Of a DNA stretch of 64,000 nucleotides, positions 26,385-36,690 are shown one piece after another (positions within the stretch are counted from its first letter, which is position 1; each line of letters begins with the position of its first letter). The notes beneath the pieces were generated by a model. That model was not told the DNA's origin. It saw nothing but the letters and a program-made list of their open reading frames with translations, and did not search any database. The DNA lies in NCBI GenBank assembly GCA_039707655.1, contig CM077673.1:1250001-1314000 (forward strand), read 5' to 3'. Source of the stretch: Elymus sibiricus (lineage: Eukaryota > Streptophyta > Magnoliopsida > Poales > Poaceae). The position numbers and the translations under genes were made by a program.

Positions 26385-28653
26385 ATGGCAGTCCTTGAAA
26401 GAACTTCATTTTCCCGTGACGCTTTTTGCCTCACCGCCCCAAAATTTTGTGTCCTCGATAGTGGAGATATTGTTTCCACATATATATTGACCGATGCCAG
26501 GAATGCCCTTTCGTTCTTGGCTGTCACACACATAAGTTACAGCAAGTCACACGGAGAAAACAAGGAGAATAAGGCATATAGCCGCTGGATTTTCTTGAAT
26601 TTATGGCCAAATGGGATTGCCCGGATCATAGAGCATCTCTAGAAAGCTAAATTTGCCCCTACCAGGGGACTAATGTCTATAATCAACGTAATCTCTCGAA
26701 TTCCTTCAAAAGGAAGTGCCAATGGGTTCAGAAACTTGTCCGAAAAACAGCGGCGAATGATGTTCTTTGACTTTTAGGCCCAAAAAGTCCTTCTTAAGGC
26801 CGAATTTGAGGGTACTTCAGGAATCCTGGCACAAGTGGGGAGTATTTTCTAGATTCACAGGCTCGCCGCGAGCATTTTGAGTACTTGTGGGTCCGAAACG
26901 GACACCGAATGACAAAGTTATGACCGTTTTAGTGAACACCGGTCCATTTTATGGCAGTCCTTGAAAGAACTTCATTTTCCCGTGATGCTTTTTGCCTCAC
27001 CGCCCCGAAATTTTGTGTCCTCGATAGTGGAGATATTGTTTCCACATATATATTGACCGATGCCAGGAATGCCCTTTCGTTCTTGCCTGTCATACACATA
27101 AGTTACAGCATGTCACACGGCGAAAACAAGGAGAATAAGGCATATAGCCGCTGGATTTCCTTGAATTTACGGCCAAATGGGATTGCCTGGATCATAGACC
27201 ATCTGCAGAAAGCTACGTTTGTCCCTACCAGGGGGACTAATGTCTATAATCAACGTAATCTCTCGAATTTCCTTCAAAAGGAAGTGCCAATGGGTTGAGA
27301 AACTTGTCCGAAAAACAGCGGCGAATGATGTTCTTTGACTTTCAGGCCCAAAAAGTCCTGCTTAAGACCGAATATGATGGTACTCCAAGCATCCTGGCGC
27401 AAGCGAGCAGTATTTTTTGGATTCGCGTGCTTACCGCGAGCATTTTGAGTACTTGTGTGTCTGAAACGGACACCGAATGACAAAGTTATGACCGTTTTAG
27501 TGAACACCGGTCCATTTTATGGCAGTCCTTGAAAGAACTTCATTTTCCCGTGACGCATTTTACCTCACCGCCCCGATATTTTGTGTCGTCGATAGTGGAG
27601 ATATTTTTTCCACATATATATTGACCGATGCCAGGAATGCCCTTTCGTTCTTGGCTGTCACACACATAAGTTACAGCATGTCACACGGCGAAAACAAGGA
27701 GAATAAGGCATATAGCCGCTGGATTTTCTTGAATTTACGACCAAATGGGATTGCCCAGATCATAGAGCATCTATAGAAAGCTACGTTTGCCCCTACCAGG
27801 GGGACTAATGTCTATAATCAACATAATCTCTCAAATTTCCTTCAAAAGGAAGTGCCAATGGGTTCAGAAACTTGTTCGAAAACAGCGGTGAATGATGTTC
27901 TTTGACTTTCAGGCCCAAAAAGTCCTGCTTAAGGCTGAATTTGAGGGTACTTCAGGAATCCTAGCGCAAGCGGAGAGTATTTTCTGGATTCGCATGCTAG
28001 CCGCGAGCATTTTGAGTACTTGTGGGTCTGAAACGGACACCGAATGACAAAGTTATGACCGTTTTAGTGAACACCGGTCCATTTTATGGCAGTCCTTGAA
28101 AGAACTTCATTTTCCCGTGACGCTTTTTGACTCACCGCCCCGAAATTTTGTGTCCTCGATATTGGAGATATTGTTTGCACATATATATTGACCGATGCCA
28201 GGAATGCCCTTTCGTTCTTGGCTGTCACACACATAAGTTACAGCATGTCACACGGCGAAAACAAGGAGAATAAGGCATATAGCCGTTGTATTTTCTTGAA
28301 TTTACGGCCAAATAGGATTTCCCGGATCATAGAGCATCTGCAGAAAGCTACGTTTGTCAACACCAGGGGGACTAATGTCTATAATCAACGCAATCTCTTG
28401 AATTTCCTTCAAAAGGAAGTGCCAATGGGTTGAGAAACTTGTCCGAAAAACAGCGGCGAATGATGTTCTTTGACTTTCAGGCCCAAAAAGTCCTTCTTAA
28501 CTCTGAATTTGAGGGTACTCCTGGCATCCTGGCGCAAGCCGGGAGTATTTTCTGGATTCGCACGGTCGCCGCGAGCATTTTGAGTACTTGTGGGTCCGAA
28601 ACGGACACTGAATGACAAAGTTATGACCGTTTTAGTGAACACCAGTCCATTTT

Positions 28654-30355
28654 ATGGCAGTCCTTGAAAGAACTTCATTTTCCCGTGACGCTTTTTGCCT
28701 CACCGCCCCGAAATTTTGTGTCCTCGATAGTGGAGATATTGTTTCCCCATATATATTGACCGATGCCAGGAATGCCCTTTCATTCTTGGCTGTCACACAA
28801 ATAAGTTACAGCATGTCACACGGCGAAAACAAGGAGAATAAGGCATATAGCCGCTGGATTTTGTTAAATTTACGGCCAAATGGGATTGCCCGGATCATAG
28901 AGCATCTCCAAAAAGCTACGTTTGTCCCTACGAGGGGGACTAATGTCTATAATCAACGGAATCTCTCGAATTTCCTTCAAAAGGAAGTGCCAATGGGTTG
29001 AGAAACTTGTCCGAAAAACAGCGGCAAATGATGTTCTTTGACTTTCAGGCCCAAAAAGTCCTGCTTAACTCTGAATTTGAGGATACTCCGGGCATCCTGG
29101 TGCAAGCGGGGAGTATTTTCTAGATTCGCACGCTCGCCGTGAGCATTTTGAGTACATGTGGGTCCGAAACGGACACCGAATGACAAAGTTATGACCGTTT
29201 TAGTGAACGCCGGTCCATTTTATGGCAGTCCTTGAAAGAACTTCATTTTCCCGTGATGCTTTTTGCCTCACCGCCCCGAAATTTTGTGTCCTCGATAGTG
29301 GAGATATTGTTTCCACATATATATTGACCAATGCCAGGAATGCCCTTTCGTTCTTGGCTGTCACACACATAAGTTACAGCATGTCACACAGCGAAAACAA
29401 GGAGAATAAGGCATATAGCCGCTGGATTTTCTTGAATTTATGGCCAAATGGGATTGCCCGGATCATGGAGCATCTGTAGAAAGCTACGGTTGCCCCTACC
29501 AGGGGGACTAATGTCTATAATCAATGTAATCTCTCGAATTCCTTCAAAAGGAAGTGCCAATGGGTTCAGAAACTTGTCCGAGAAACAGCGGCAAATGATG
29601 TTCTTTGACTTTCAGGCCCAAAAAGTCCTGCTTAAGGCCGAATTTGAGGGTACTCCAAGCATCCTAGCGCAAGCGGGGAGTATTTTCTGGATTCGCACGC
29701 TCGCCGCAAACATTTTGAGTACTTGTGTGTCCGAAACGGACACCGAATGACAAAGTTATGACCGTTTTAGTGAACACCGGTCCATTTTATGGCAGTCCTT
29801 GAAAGAACTTCATTTTCCCGTGACGCATTTTGCCTCACCGCCCCGAAATTTTGTGTCCTCGATAGTGGAGATAGTGTTTCCACATATATATTGACCGATG
29901 CCAGGAATGCCCTTTCGTTCTTGGCTGTCACACACATAAGTTACAGCATGTCACACGGCGAAAACAAGGAGAATAAGGCATAGAGCCGCTGGATTTTCTT
30001 GAATTTATGGCCAAATGGGATTGCTCGGATCATAGAGCATCTGTAGAAAGCTACGTTTGCCCCTACCAGGAGGACAAATGTATATATTCAACGTAATCTA
30101 TCGAATTTCCTTCAAAAGGAATTGCCAATGGGTTGAGAAACTTGTCCGAAAAAAGCGACGAATGATGTTCTTTGACTTTCAGGCCCAAAAATTTCTGCTT
30201 AAGGCCGAATTTGAGGGTACTCCGGGAAGCCTGGCGCAAGCGGGGAGTAATTTCTAGATTCACAGGCTCCCTGCGAGCATTTTGAGTACTTGTGGGTCCG
30301 AAACGGACACCGAATGACAAAGTTATGACCGTTTTAGTGAACACCGGTCCATTTT
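28654..30355 (+). repeat. Three-unit edge block, copy 1 (1,702 bp)
   Basis: The unit order at 28654, 29222 and 29789 is repeated at 30356, 30924 and 31491, at an offset of 1,702 bp. Shared private variants are CTTAACTCTGAATTTG in the first unit, and GATAGTGTTTCC, AAGGCATAGAGCC and AAAAATTTCTGC in the third. Copies differ at scattered bases, so this duplication looks older than those in the core. Confidence 0.85.
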
Positions 30356-32058
30356 ATGGCAGTCCTTGAAAGAACTTCATTTTCCCGTGACGCTTTTTGC
30401 CTCACCGCCCCGAAATTTTGTGTCCTCGATAGTGGAGATATTGTTTCCACATATATATTGACCGATGCCAGGAATGCCCTTTCGTTCTTGGCTGTCACAC
30501 ACATAAGTTACATCATGTCACACGGCGAAAACAAGGAGAATAAGGCATATAGCCGCTGGATTTTCTTGAATTTACGGCCAAATGGGATTGCCCGGATCAT
30601 AGAGCATCTCCAGAAAGCTACGTTTGTCCCTACGAGGGGGACTAATGTTTATAATCAACGTAATCTCTCGAATTTCCTTCAAAAGGAAGTGCCAATGGGT
30701 TGAGAAACTTGTCCGAAAAACAGCGGCAAATGATGTTCTTTGACTTTCAGGCCCAAAAAGTCCTGCTTAACTCTGAATTTGAGGGTACTCCGGGCATCCT
30801 GGCGCAAGCGGGGAGTATTTTCTAGATTCGCACGCTCGCCGTGAGCATTTTGAGTACTTGTGGGTCCGAAACGGACACCGAATGACAGAGTTATGACCGT
30901 TTTATTGAACACCGGTCCATTTTATGGCAGTCCTTGAAAGAACTTCATTTTCCCGTGACGCTTTTTGCCTCACCGCCCCGAAATTTTGTGTCCTCGATAG
31001 TGGAGATATTGTTTCCACATATATATTGACCAATGCCAGGAATGCCCTTTCATTCTTGGCTGTCGCACAAATAAGTTACAGCATGTCACACGGCGAAAAC
31101 AAGGAGAATAAGGCATATAGCCGCTGGATTTTCTTGAATTTATGGCCAAATGGGATTGCCCGTATCATAGAGCATCTGTAGAAAGCTACGTTTGCCCCTA
31201 CCAGGGGGACTAATGTCTATAATCGACATAATCTCTCGAATTCCTTCAAAAGGAAGTGCCAATGGGTTCAGAAACTTGTCCGAAAAACAGCGGCGAATGA
31301 TGTTCTTTGACTTTCAGGCCCAAAAACTCCTGCTTAAGGCCGAATTTGAGTGTACTCCAAGCATCCTGGCGCTAGCGGGGAGTAATTTCTGGATTCGCAC
31401 GCTCGCCGCAAGCATTTTGAGTACTTGTGTGTCCGAAACGGACACCGAATTACAAAGTTATGACCGTTTTAGTGAACACCGGTCCATTTTATGGCAGTCC
31501 TTGAAAGAACTTCATTTTCCCGTGACGCATTTTGCCTCACCGCCCCGAAATTTTGTGTCCTCGATAGTGGAGATAGTGTTTCCACATATATATTGACCGA
31601 TGCCAGGAATGCCCTTTCGTTCTTGGCTGTCACACACATAAGTTACAGCATGTCACACGGCGAAAACAAGGAGAATAAGGCATAGAGCCGCTGGATTTTC
31701 TTGAATTTATGGCCAAATGGGATTGCCCGGATCATAGAGCATCTGTAGAAAGCTACGTTTGCCCCTACCAGGGGGGCTAATGTATATATTCAACGTAATC
31801 TCTCGAAATTCCTTCAAAAGGAATTGCCAATGGGTTGAGAAACTTGTCTGGAAAAAAGCGACGAATGATGTTCTTTGACTTTCAGGCCCAAAAATTTCTG
31901 CTTAAGGCCGAATTTGAGGGTACTCCGGGAATCCTGGCGCAAGCGGGGAGTAATTTCTAGATTCACAGGCTCCCCGCGAGCATTTTGAGTACTTGTGGGT
32001 CCGAAACGGACACCGAATGACAAAGTTATGACCGTTTTAGTGAACACCGGTCCATTTT
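30356..32058 (+). repeat. Three-unit edge block, copy 2 (1,703 bp)
   Basis: This second copy of 28654-30355 carries the same private variants in the same order. The unit that follows (32059) resembles the first unit of the block only in its first half and lacks the CTTAACTCTG variant, so a third round is not complete. Confidence 0.83.
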
Positions 32059-32654
32059 ATGGCAGTTCTTGAAAGAACTTCATTTTCCCGTGAAGCTTTT
32101 TGCCTCACCGCCCCGAAATTTTGTGTCCTCGATAGTGGAGATATTGTTTCCACATATATATTGACCGATGCCAGGAATGCTCTTTCGTTCTTGGCTGTCA
32201 CACACATAAGTTACAACATGTCACACGGCGAAAACAAGGTGAATAAGGCATATAGCCGCTGGATTTTCTTGAATTTATGGCCAAATGGGATTGCCCGGAT
32301 CATAGAGCATCTCCAGAAAGCTACGTTTGTCCCTACGAGGGGTACTAATGTCTATAATCAACGTAATCTCTCGACTTTCCTTCGAAAGGAAGTGCCAATG
32401 GGTTGAGAAACTTGTCCGAAAAACAGCGGCAAATGATGTTCTTTGACTTTCAGGCCCAAAAAGTCCTGCATAAGGCCGAATTTGAGGGTACTCCAAGCAT
32501 CCTGGCGCAAGCGGGGGGTATTTTCTGGATTCGCACGCTCGCCGCGAGCATTTTGAGTACTTGTGTGTCCGAAACGGACACCGAATGACAAAGTTATGAC
32601 CGTTTTAGTGAACACCGGTCCATTTTATGGCAGTCCTTGAAAGAACTTCATTTT

Positions 32655-32672
32655 CCCGTGACGCCAAAACAA
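32655..32672. other. Junction between array I and array II
   Basis: Array I sequence CATTTTCCCGTGACGC runs to 32664 and would normally continue CTTTTTGCCTC. Instead the array II sequence CGCCAAAACAAGCAG continues from 32662. The shared bases are CGC at 32662-32664, a 3-bp microhomology. There is no filler, no target-site duplication and no mobile element at the boundary. The break falls 38 bp into an array I unit. Confidence 0.9.
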
Positions 32673-32705
32673 GCAGATTTTGTCTGTTCTGGCCAGTTTT
32701 CTATG

Positions 32706-32790
32706 CTATTACTCACTGATTTTGGGTCCCGGGGCGATCCAAACGTCGGGGGAACCCCGGGGTCCGCTTACCAGTTTTCTATGCTATTAT
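32706..32790 (+). repeat. Truncated monomer at the start of array II
   Basis: The CTAT anchors at 32701 and 32779 are only 78 bp apart instead of about 118. The sequence GGTCCGCTTACCAGTTTTC joins CCGCTTA directly to TTACCAG. Related intact copies (for example near 34430) have about 40 bp between these points, bounded by CTTA on both sides. This is a deletion between 4-bp direct repeats. Confidence 0.85.
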
Positions 32791-33608
32791 TAACTGTTTT
32801 TTGGTTGTCGTGGTCGTCCGAACGTTCGAGGAAGCCCGAGGACCGGTTACGGGGACCCTTCCAAAACTCGCAGATTTTGTCCGTTTAACCAGTTTTCTAT
32901 GCTTTTACTGACTGATTTTGGGTCTCGGGACGATCCAAACGTTCGGGGCACCCCGGGGTCTGCTTACGGGGACCTCGCCAAAACTCGCAGATTTGGTCCA
33001 TTCTTACTAGTTTTCTGTGCTATTATTCACTGATTTTTGGTTGTCGTGGTCGTCCGAACGTTCGGGGAAGGCCAGGGACCGGTTACGGGGACCTCGCTAA
33101 AACTCGCATATTTGGTCCATTCTTACCTGTTTTCTATGCTATTACTCACTGATTTTGGGTCCCGGGGCGAGCCAAATGTTCGGGGAACCCCGGGGTCCGC
33201 TTACTGGGACCTCGCCAAAATTCGTAGATTTTGTCCATCCTGACCAGATTTCTATGCTATTATTCACTGTTTTTGTTGTTGTCGTGGTCGTCCGAACATT
33301 CGGGGAAGCCCCTGGACCGGTTACGTGGACCTTGCCAAAACTAGCAGATTTTGTCTGTTCCGGCCAGTTTTCTATGCTATTACTCACTAATTTTGGGTCC
33401 CGGGGCGATCCAAACGTCCGGGGAACCCCGGGGTCCGTATACGGGGACCTGGCCAAAACTTGCAGATTTGCTCCATTCTTACCAGTTTTCTATGCTATTA
33501 TTCACTGGTTTTTGGTAGTCGTGGGCGTCCGAACGTTCGGGGAAGCTTGGGGTGTGGTTACGGGGACCTCGCCAACACAAACAGATTTTGTTTGTTCCGG
33601 CCAGTTTT

Positions 33609-33845
33609 CTATGCTATTACTCACTGATTTTGGGTCCCGGGGCGATCCAAACCTTCGGGGAACCCCAGGGTCCGCTTACGGGGACTTCGCCAAAACTCGC
33701 AGATTTGGTCCATTCTTACCAGTTTTCTGTGCTATTATTCACTGCTTTTTGGTTGTCATGGTCGTCCGAACGTTCGGGGAAGCCCGTGGACTGGTTACGG
33801 GGACCTTGCCAAAACTCGCAGATTTTGTCCGTTTCGGCCAGTTAT
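33609..33845 (+). repeat. Representative alpha-beta dimer of array II (118 + 119 bp)
   Basis: Alpha occupies 33609-33726 and beta 33727-33845. The sum, 237 bp, is exactly 79 codons, so any frame open through one dimer stays in register through the next. Typical beta copies carry the palindrome CGAACGTTCG (for example 37082-37091) and typical alpha copies the palindrome ACCCCGGGGT (for example 37214-37223). Confidence 0.88.
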
Positions 33846-34261
33846 GTATGCTATTACTCACTGATTTTGGATCTCGGGGCGATCCAAATGTTCGGGGAAC
33901 CCCAGGGTCTGCTTACGGGGGCCTCGCCAAAACTCGCAGATTTGGTCCATTCTGACCAGTTTTCTATGCTATTATTCACTGTTTTTGGTTGTCATGGTCA
34001 TCCCAACATTTGGGGATGCCCGGGGTCCGGTTATGGGGACCTGACCAAAACTCGCAGATTTGGTCCATTCTTACCAGTTTTCTATACTATTATTCATTGT
34101 TTTTGGTTGCCGTGGTCATTCGAACGTTCGGGGAAGCCCCGGGTCCGGTTATGGGGACCTCACCAAAACTCGCAGATATGGTCCATTCTGGTCAGTTTTC
34201 TATGCTATTATTCACTGACTTCGGGTCCCGGGGCAATCCGAATGTTCGGGGAACCCTGGGG

Positions 34262-34300
34262 TCCCGTTAGGGGGACCTCTTCAAAACGTTCGGGGAAGCT
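34262..34300 (+). repeat. Fused monomer with about 75-bp deletion (block marker, six copies)
   Basis: The string CCTCTTCAAAACGTTCGGGG joins the end of one monomer to the middle of the next. The anchors on either side (34200 and 34362) are 162 bp apart instead of about 237. The same fusion is present near 39137, 42140, 45934, 50541 and 56937. A non-deleted version is present at about 54095-54185, where CCTCTTCAAAACTCGTAG continues through a complete monomer. The deletion ends share AAAC. Confidence 0.9.
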
Positions 34301-34795
34301 TGGGGTGTGGTTACGGGGACCTCGCCAAAACAAGCAGATTTTGTCTGTTCTGGCCAGTTTTCTATGCTATTACTCACTGATTTTGGGTCCCGGGGCGATC
34401 CAAACGTCGGGGGAACCCCGGGGTCCGCTTAACGGGACCTTGCCAAAACTTGCAGATTTGGTCCATTCTTACCAGTTTTCTATGCTATTATTAATTGTTT
34501 TTTGGTTGTCGTGGTCGTCCGAACGTTCGAGGAAGCCCGAGGACCGGTTACAGGGACCCTTCGAAAACTCGCAGATTTTGTCCGTTTTAGCTAGTTTTCT
34601 ATGCTTTTATTGACTGATTTTGGGTCTCGGGACGATCCAAACGTTCGGGGAACCCCGGGGTCCGCTTACGGCGATCTCGCCAAAACTCGCAGATTTGGTC
34701 CATTCTTACCAGTTTTCTGTGCTATTATTCACTGTTTTTTGGTTGTCGTGGTCGTCCGAACGTTCGGGGAAGGCCGTGGACCGGTTACGGGGACC

Positions 34796-34830
34796 TCGCC
34801 AAAACTCACTGATTTTGGGTCCCGGGGCGA
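34796..34830 (+). repeat. Fused monomer with 42-bp deletion (block marker, five copies)
   Basis: CGCCAAAACTCACTGATTTT joins the CCAAAACTC of one monomer to the ACTCACTGATTTT of the next, removing 42 bp between ACTC direct repeats. Anchors at 34717 and 34912 are 195 bp apart instead of about 237. The same fusion occurs near 42663, 46458, 51060 and 57458. Non-deleted equivalents are present near 37125, 40129, 44754, 48534, 52917, 55758, 59548 and 60497. Confidence 0.88.
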
Positions 34831-36690
34831 TCCAAATGTTCGGGGAACCCCGGGGTCCGCTTACTGGGACCTCGCCAAAACTCGTAGATTTTGTCCATTC
34901 TGACCAGATTTCTATGCTATTATTCACTGTTTTTGTTGTTGTCGTGGTCGTCCGAACATTCGGGGAAGCCCCTGGACCGGTTACGTGCACCTCGCCATAA
35001 CTAGCAGATTTTGTCTGTTCCGGCCAATTTTCTATGCTATTACTCACTAATTTTGGGACCCGGGGCGATCCAAACGTCCGGGGAACCCCGGGGTCTGCAT
35101 ACGGGGACCTGGCCAAAACTCGCAGATTTTGTCCATTCTTACCAGTTTTCTATGCTATTATTCACTGGTTTTTGGTAGTCGTGGGCGTCCAAACGTTCGG
35201 GGAAGCTTGGGGTGTGGTTACGGGGACCTCGCCAAAACAAACAGATTTTGTCTGTTCCAGCCAGTTTTCTATGCTATTACTCACTGATTTTGGGTCTCGG
35301 GGCGATCCAAACGTTCGGGGAACCCCGAGGTCCGCTTACGGGGACGTCGCCAAAACTCGCAGATTTGGTACATTCTTGCCAGTTTTCTATGCTATTATTC
35401 ACTATTTTTTGGTTGTCGTGGTCGTCCGAACATTCGGGGAAGCCCGGCGATCGGTTACGGGGACCTCGCCAAAAGTGGCAGATTTGGTCCGTTTCAGCCA
35501 GTTTTCTATACTATTACTCACTGATTTTGGGTCCTGGGGCGATCCAAACGTTCGGGGAACACCGGGGTCCGCTTACGAAGACCTCGCCAAAACTCGCAGA
35601 TTTGGTCCATTCTTACCAGTTTCTATGCTATTATTCACTGGTTTTTGGTAGTCGTGGGCGTCCGAACGTTCGGGGAAGCTTGGGGTGTGGTTACGGGGAC
35701 CTCGCCAAAACAAACAGATTTTGTCTGTTTCGGCCAGTTTTCTATACTATTACTCACTGATTTTGGGTCCCGGGGCGATCCAAACGTCCGGGGAACCCCG
35801 GGGTCCGCATACGGGGACCTGGCAAAACTCGCAGGTTTGGTCCATTCTAACCAGTTTTCTATGCTATTATTCTCTGGATTTTGGTAGTCGTGGGCGTCCA
35901 AACGTTCGGGGAAGCTTGGGGTGTGGTTACGGGGACCTCGCCAAAACAAGTAGATTTTGTGTGTTCTGGCCAGTTTTCTAGGCTATTACTCACTGATTTT
36001 GGGTCCTGGGGCGATCCAAACGTCGGGGCAACCCCGGGGTCCGCTTAAGGGGACCTCGCCAAAACTTGCCGATTTGGTCCATTCTTACCAGTTTTCTATG
36101 CTATTATTAACTGTTTTTTGGTTGTCGTGGTCGTCCGAACGTTCGAGGAAGCCCGAGGACCGGTTACGGGGACCCTTCCAAAACTCGCAGATTTTGTCCA
36201 TTTTAGCCAGCTTTCTATGCTTTTACTGACTGATTTTGGGTCTCGGGGCGATAAAAACGTTCGAGGAACCCCGGGGTCCGCTTACGGGGACCTCGCCAAA
36301 ACTCGCAGATTTGGTCCATTCTTACCAGTTTCTATGCTATTATTCACTGGTTTTTGGTAGTTGTGGGCGTCCGAACGTTCGGGGAAGCTTGGGGTGTGGT
36401 TACGGGGACCTCGCCAAAACAAACAGATTTTGTCTGTTTCGGCCAGTTTTCTATACTATTACTCACTGATTTTGGGTCCCGGGGCGATCCAAACGTCCGG
36501 GGAACCCCGGGGTCCGCATACGGGGACCTGGCAAAACTCGCAGGTTTGGTCCATTCTAACCAGTTTTCTATGCTATTATTCTCTGGATTTTGGTAGTCGT
36601 GGGCGTCCAAACGTTCGGGGAAGCTTGGGGTGTGGTTACGGGGACCTCGCCAAAACAAGCAGATTTTGTGTGTTCTGGCCAGTTTTCTAG

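Larger units (their letters stand above)
14486..26950 (+). repeat. Region of near-strict 566/568-bp alternation (dimeric higher-order repeat)
   Basis: The 22 successive unit lengths alternate between the short and long classes, giving a repeat of about 1,134 bp. Exceptions are two consecutive long-class units at 18454 and 19022, a long-class unit shortened to 565 bp at 20156 (3-bp loss in AAGAACATTTTCC), and one shortened to 562 bp at 23555 (6-bp loss near 23862, CGTAAGAATTTCC). Upstream of 14486 the order is irregular and includes trimers with 567-bp units. Confidence 0.85.
1010..32664 (+). repeat. Array I: forward array of the 566-568-bp satellite, 55 full units
   Basis: Taking ATGGCAGTCC as unit start, complete units begin at 1438, 2005, 2572, 3138, 3706, 4274, 4841, 5409, 5975, 6543, 7109, 7677, 8245, 8811, 9379, 9947, 10514 and so on to 31491 and 32059. 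The mean period is 567 bp. A 428-bp partial unit precedes the first start and a 38-bp stub (32627-32664) follows the last. Nothing interrupts the array: no transposon, no single-copy spacer, no telomere-type repeat. Reading frames of 85 codons (plus) and 77 codons (minus) recur in most units but match no domain I know and are treated as noncoding. Grass families of similar period known to me by name only (TaiI, about 570 bp; wheat CentT566) are candidates that I cannot confirm by sequence. Confidence 0.97.
26951..32664 (+). repeat. Diverged right edge of array I
   Basis: From about 26951 the units differ more from each other and from the core. Edge-specific variants include GGGTTGAGAAAC for GGGTTCAGAAAC, GGCGCAAGCG for GGCACAAGCG, TTTGTCCCTAC for TTTGCCCCTAC and, in the second half of some units, CTTAACTCTGAATTTG for CTTAAGGCCGAATTTG. 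Five of the complete units (starts at 26951, 28086, 28654, 30356, 32059) lack the TAG that closes the 85-codon frame in the core, extending it to 115 codons where the start is intact. This pattern fits the common observation that satellite edges escape homogenisation. Confidence 0.85.

Noticed and set aside
1438..32406. Repeated 85-115-codon frames starting MAVLERTSFSRDAF, as a possible tandem gene family
   Set aside because: Every unit of a homogenised satellite will show the same frame. Minus-strand 77-codon frames recur just as regularly, stops and indels vary between copies, and no domain is recognisable.
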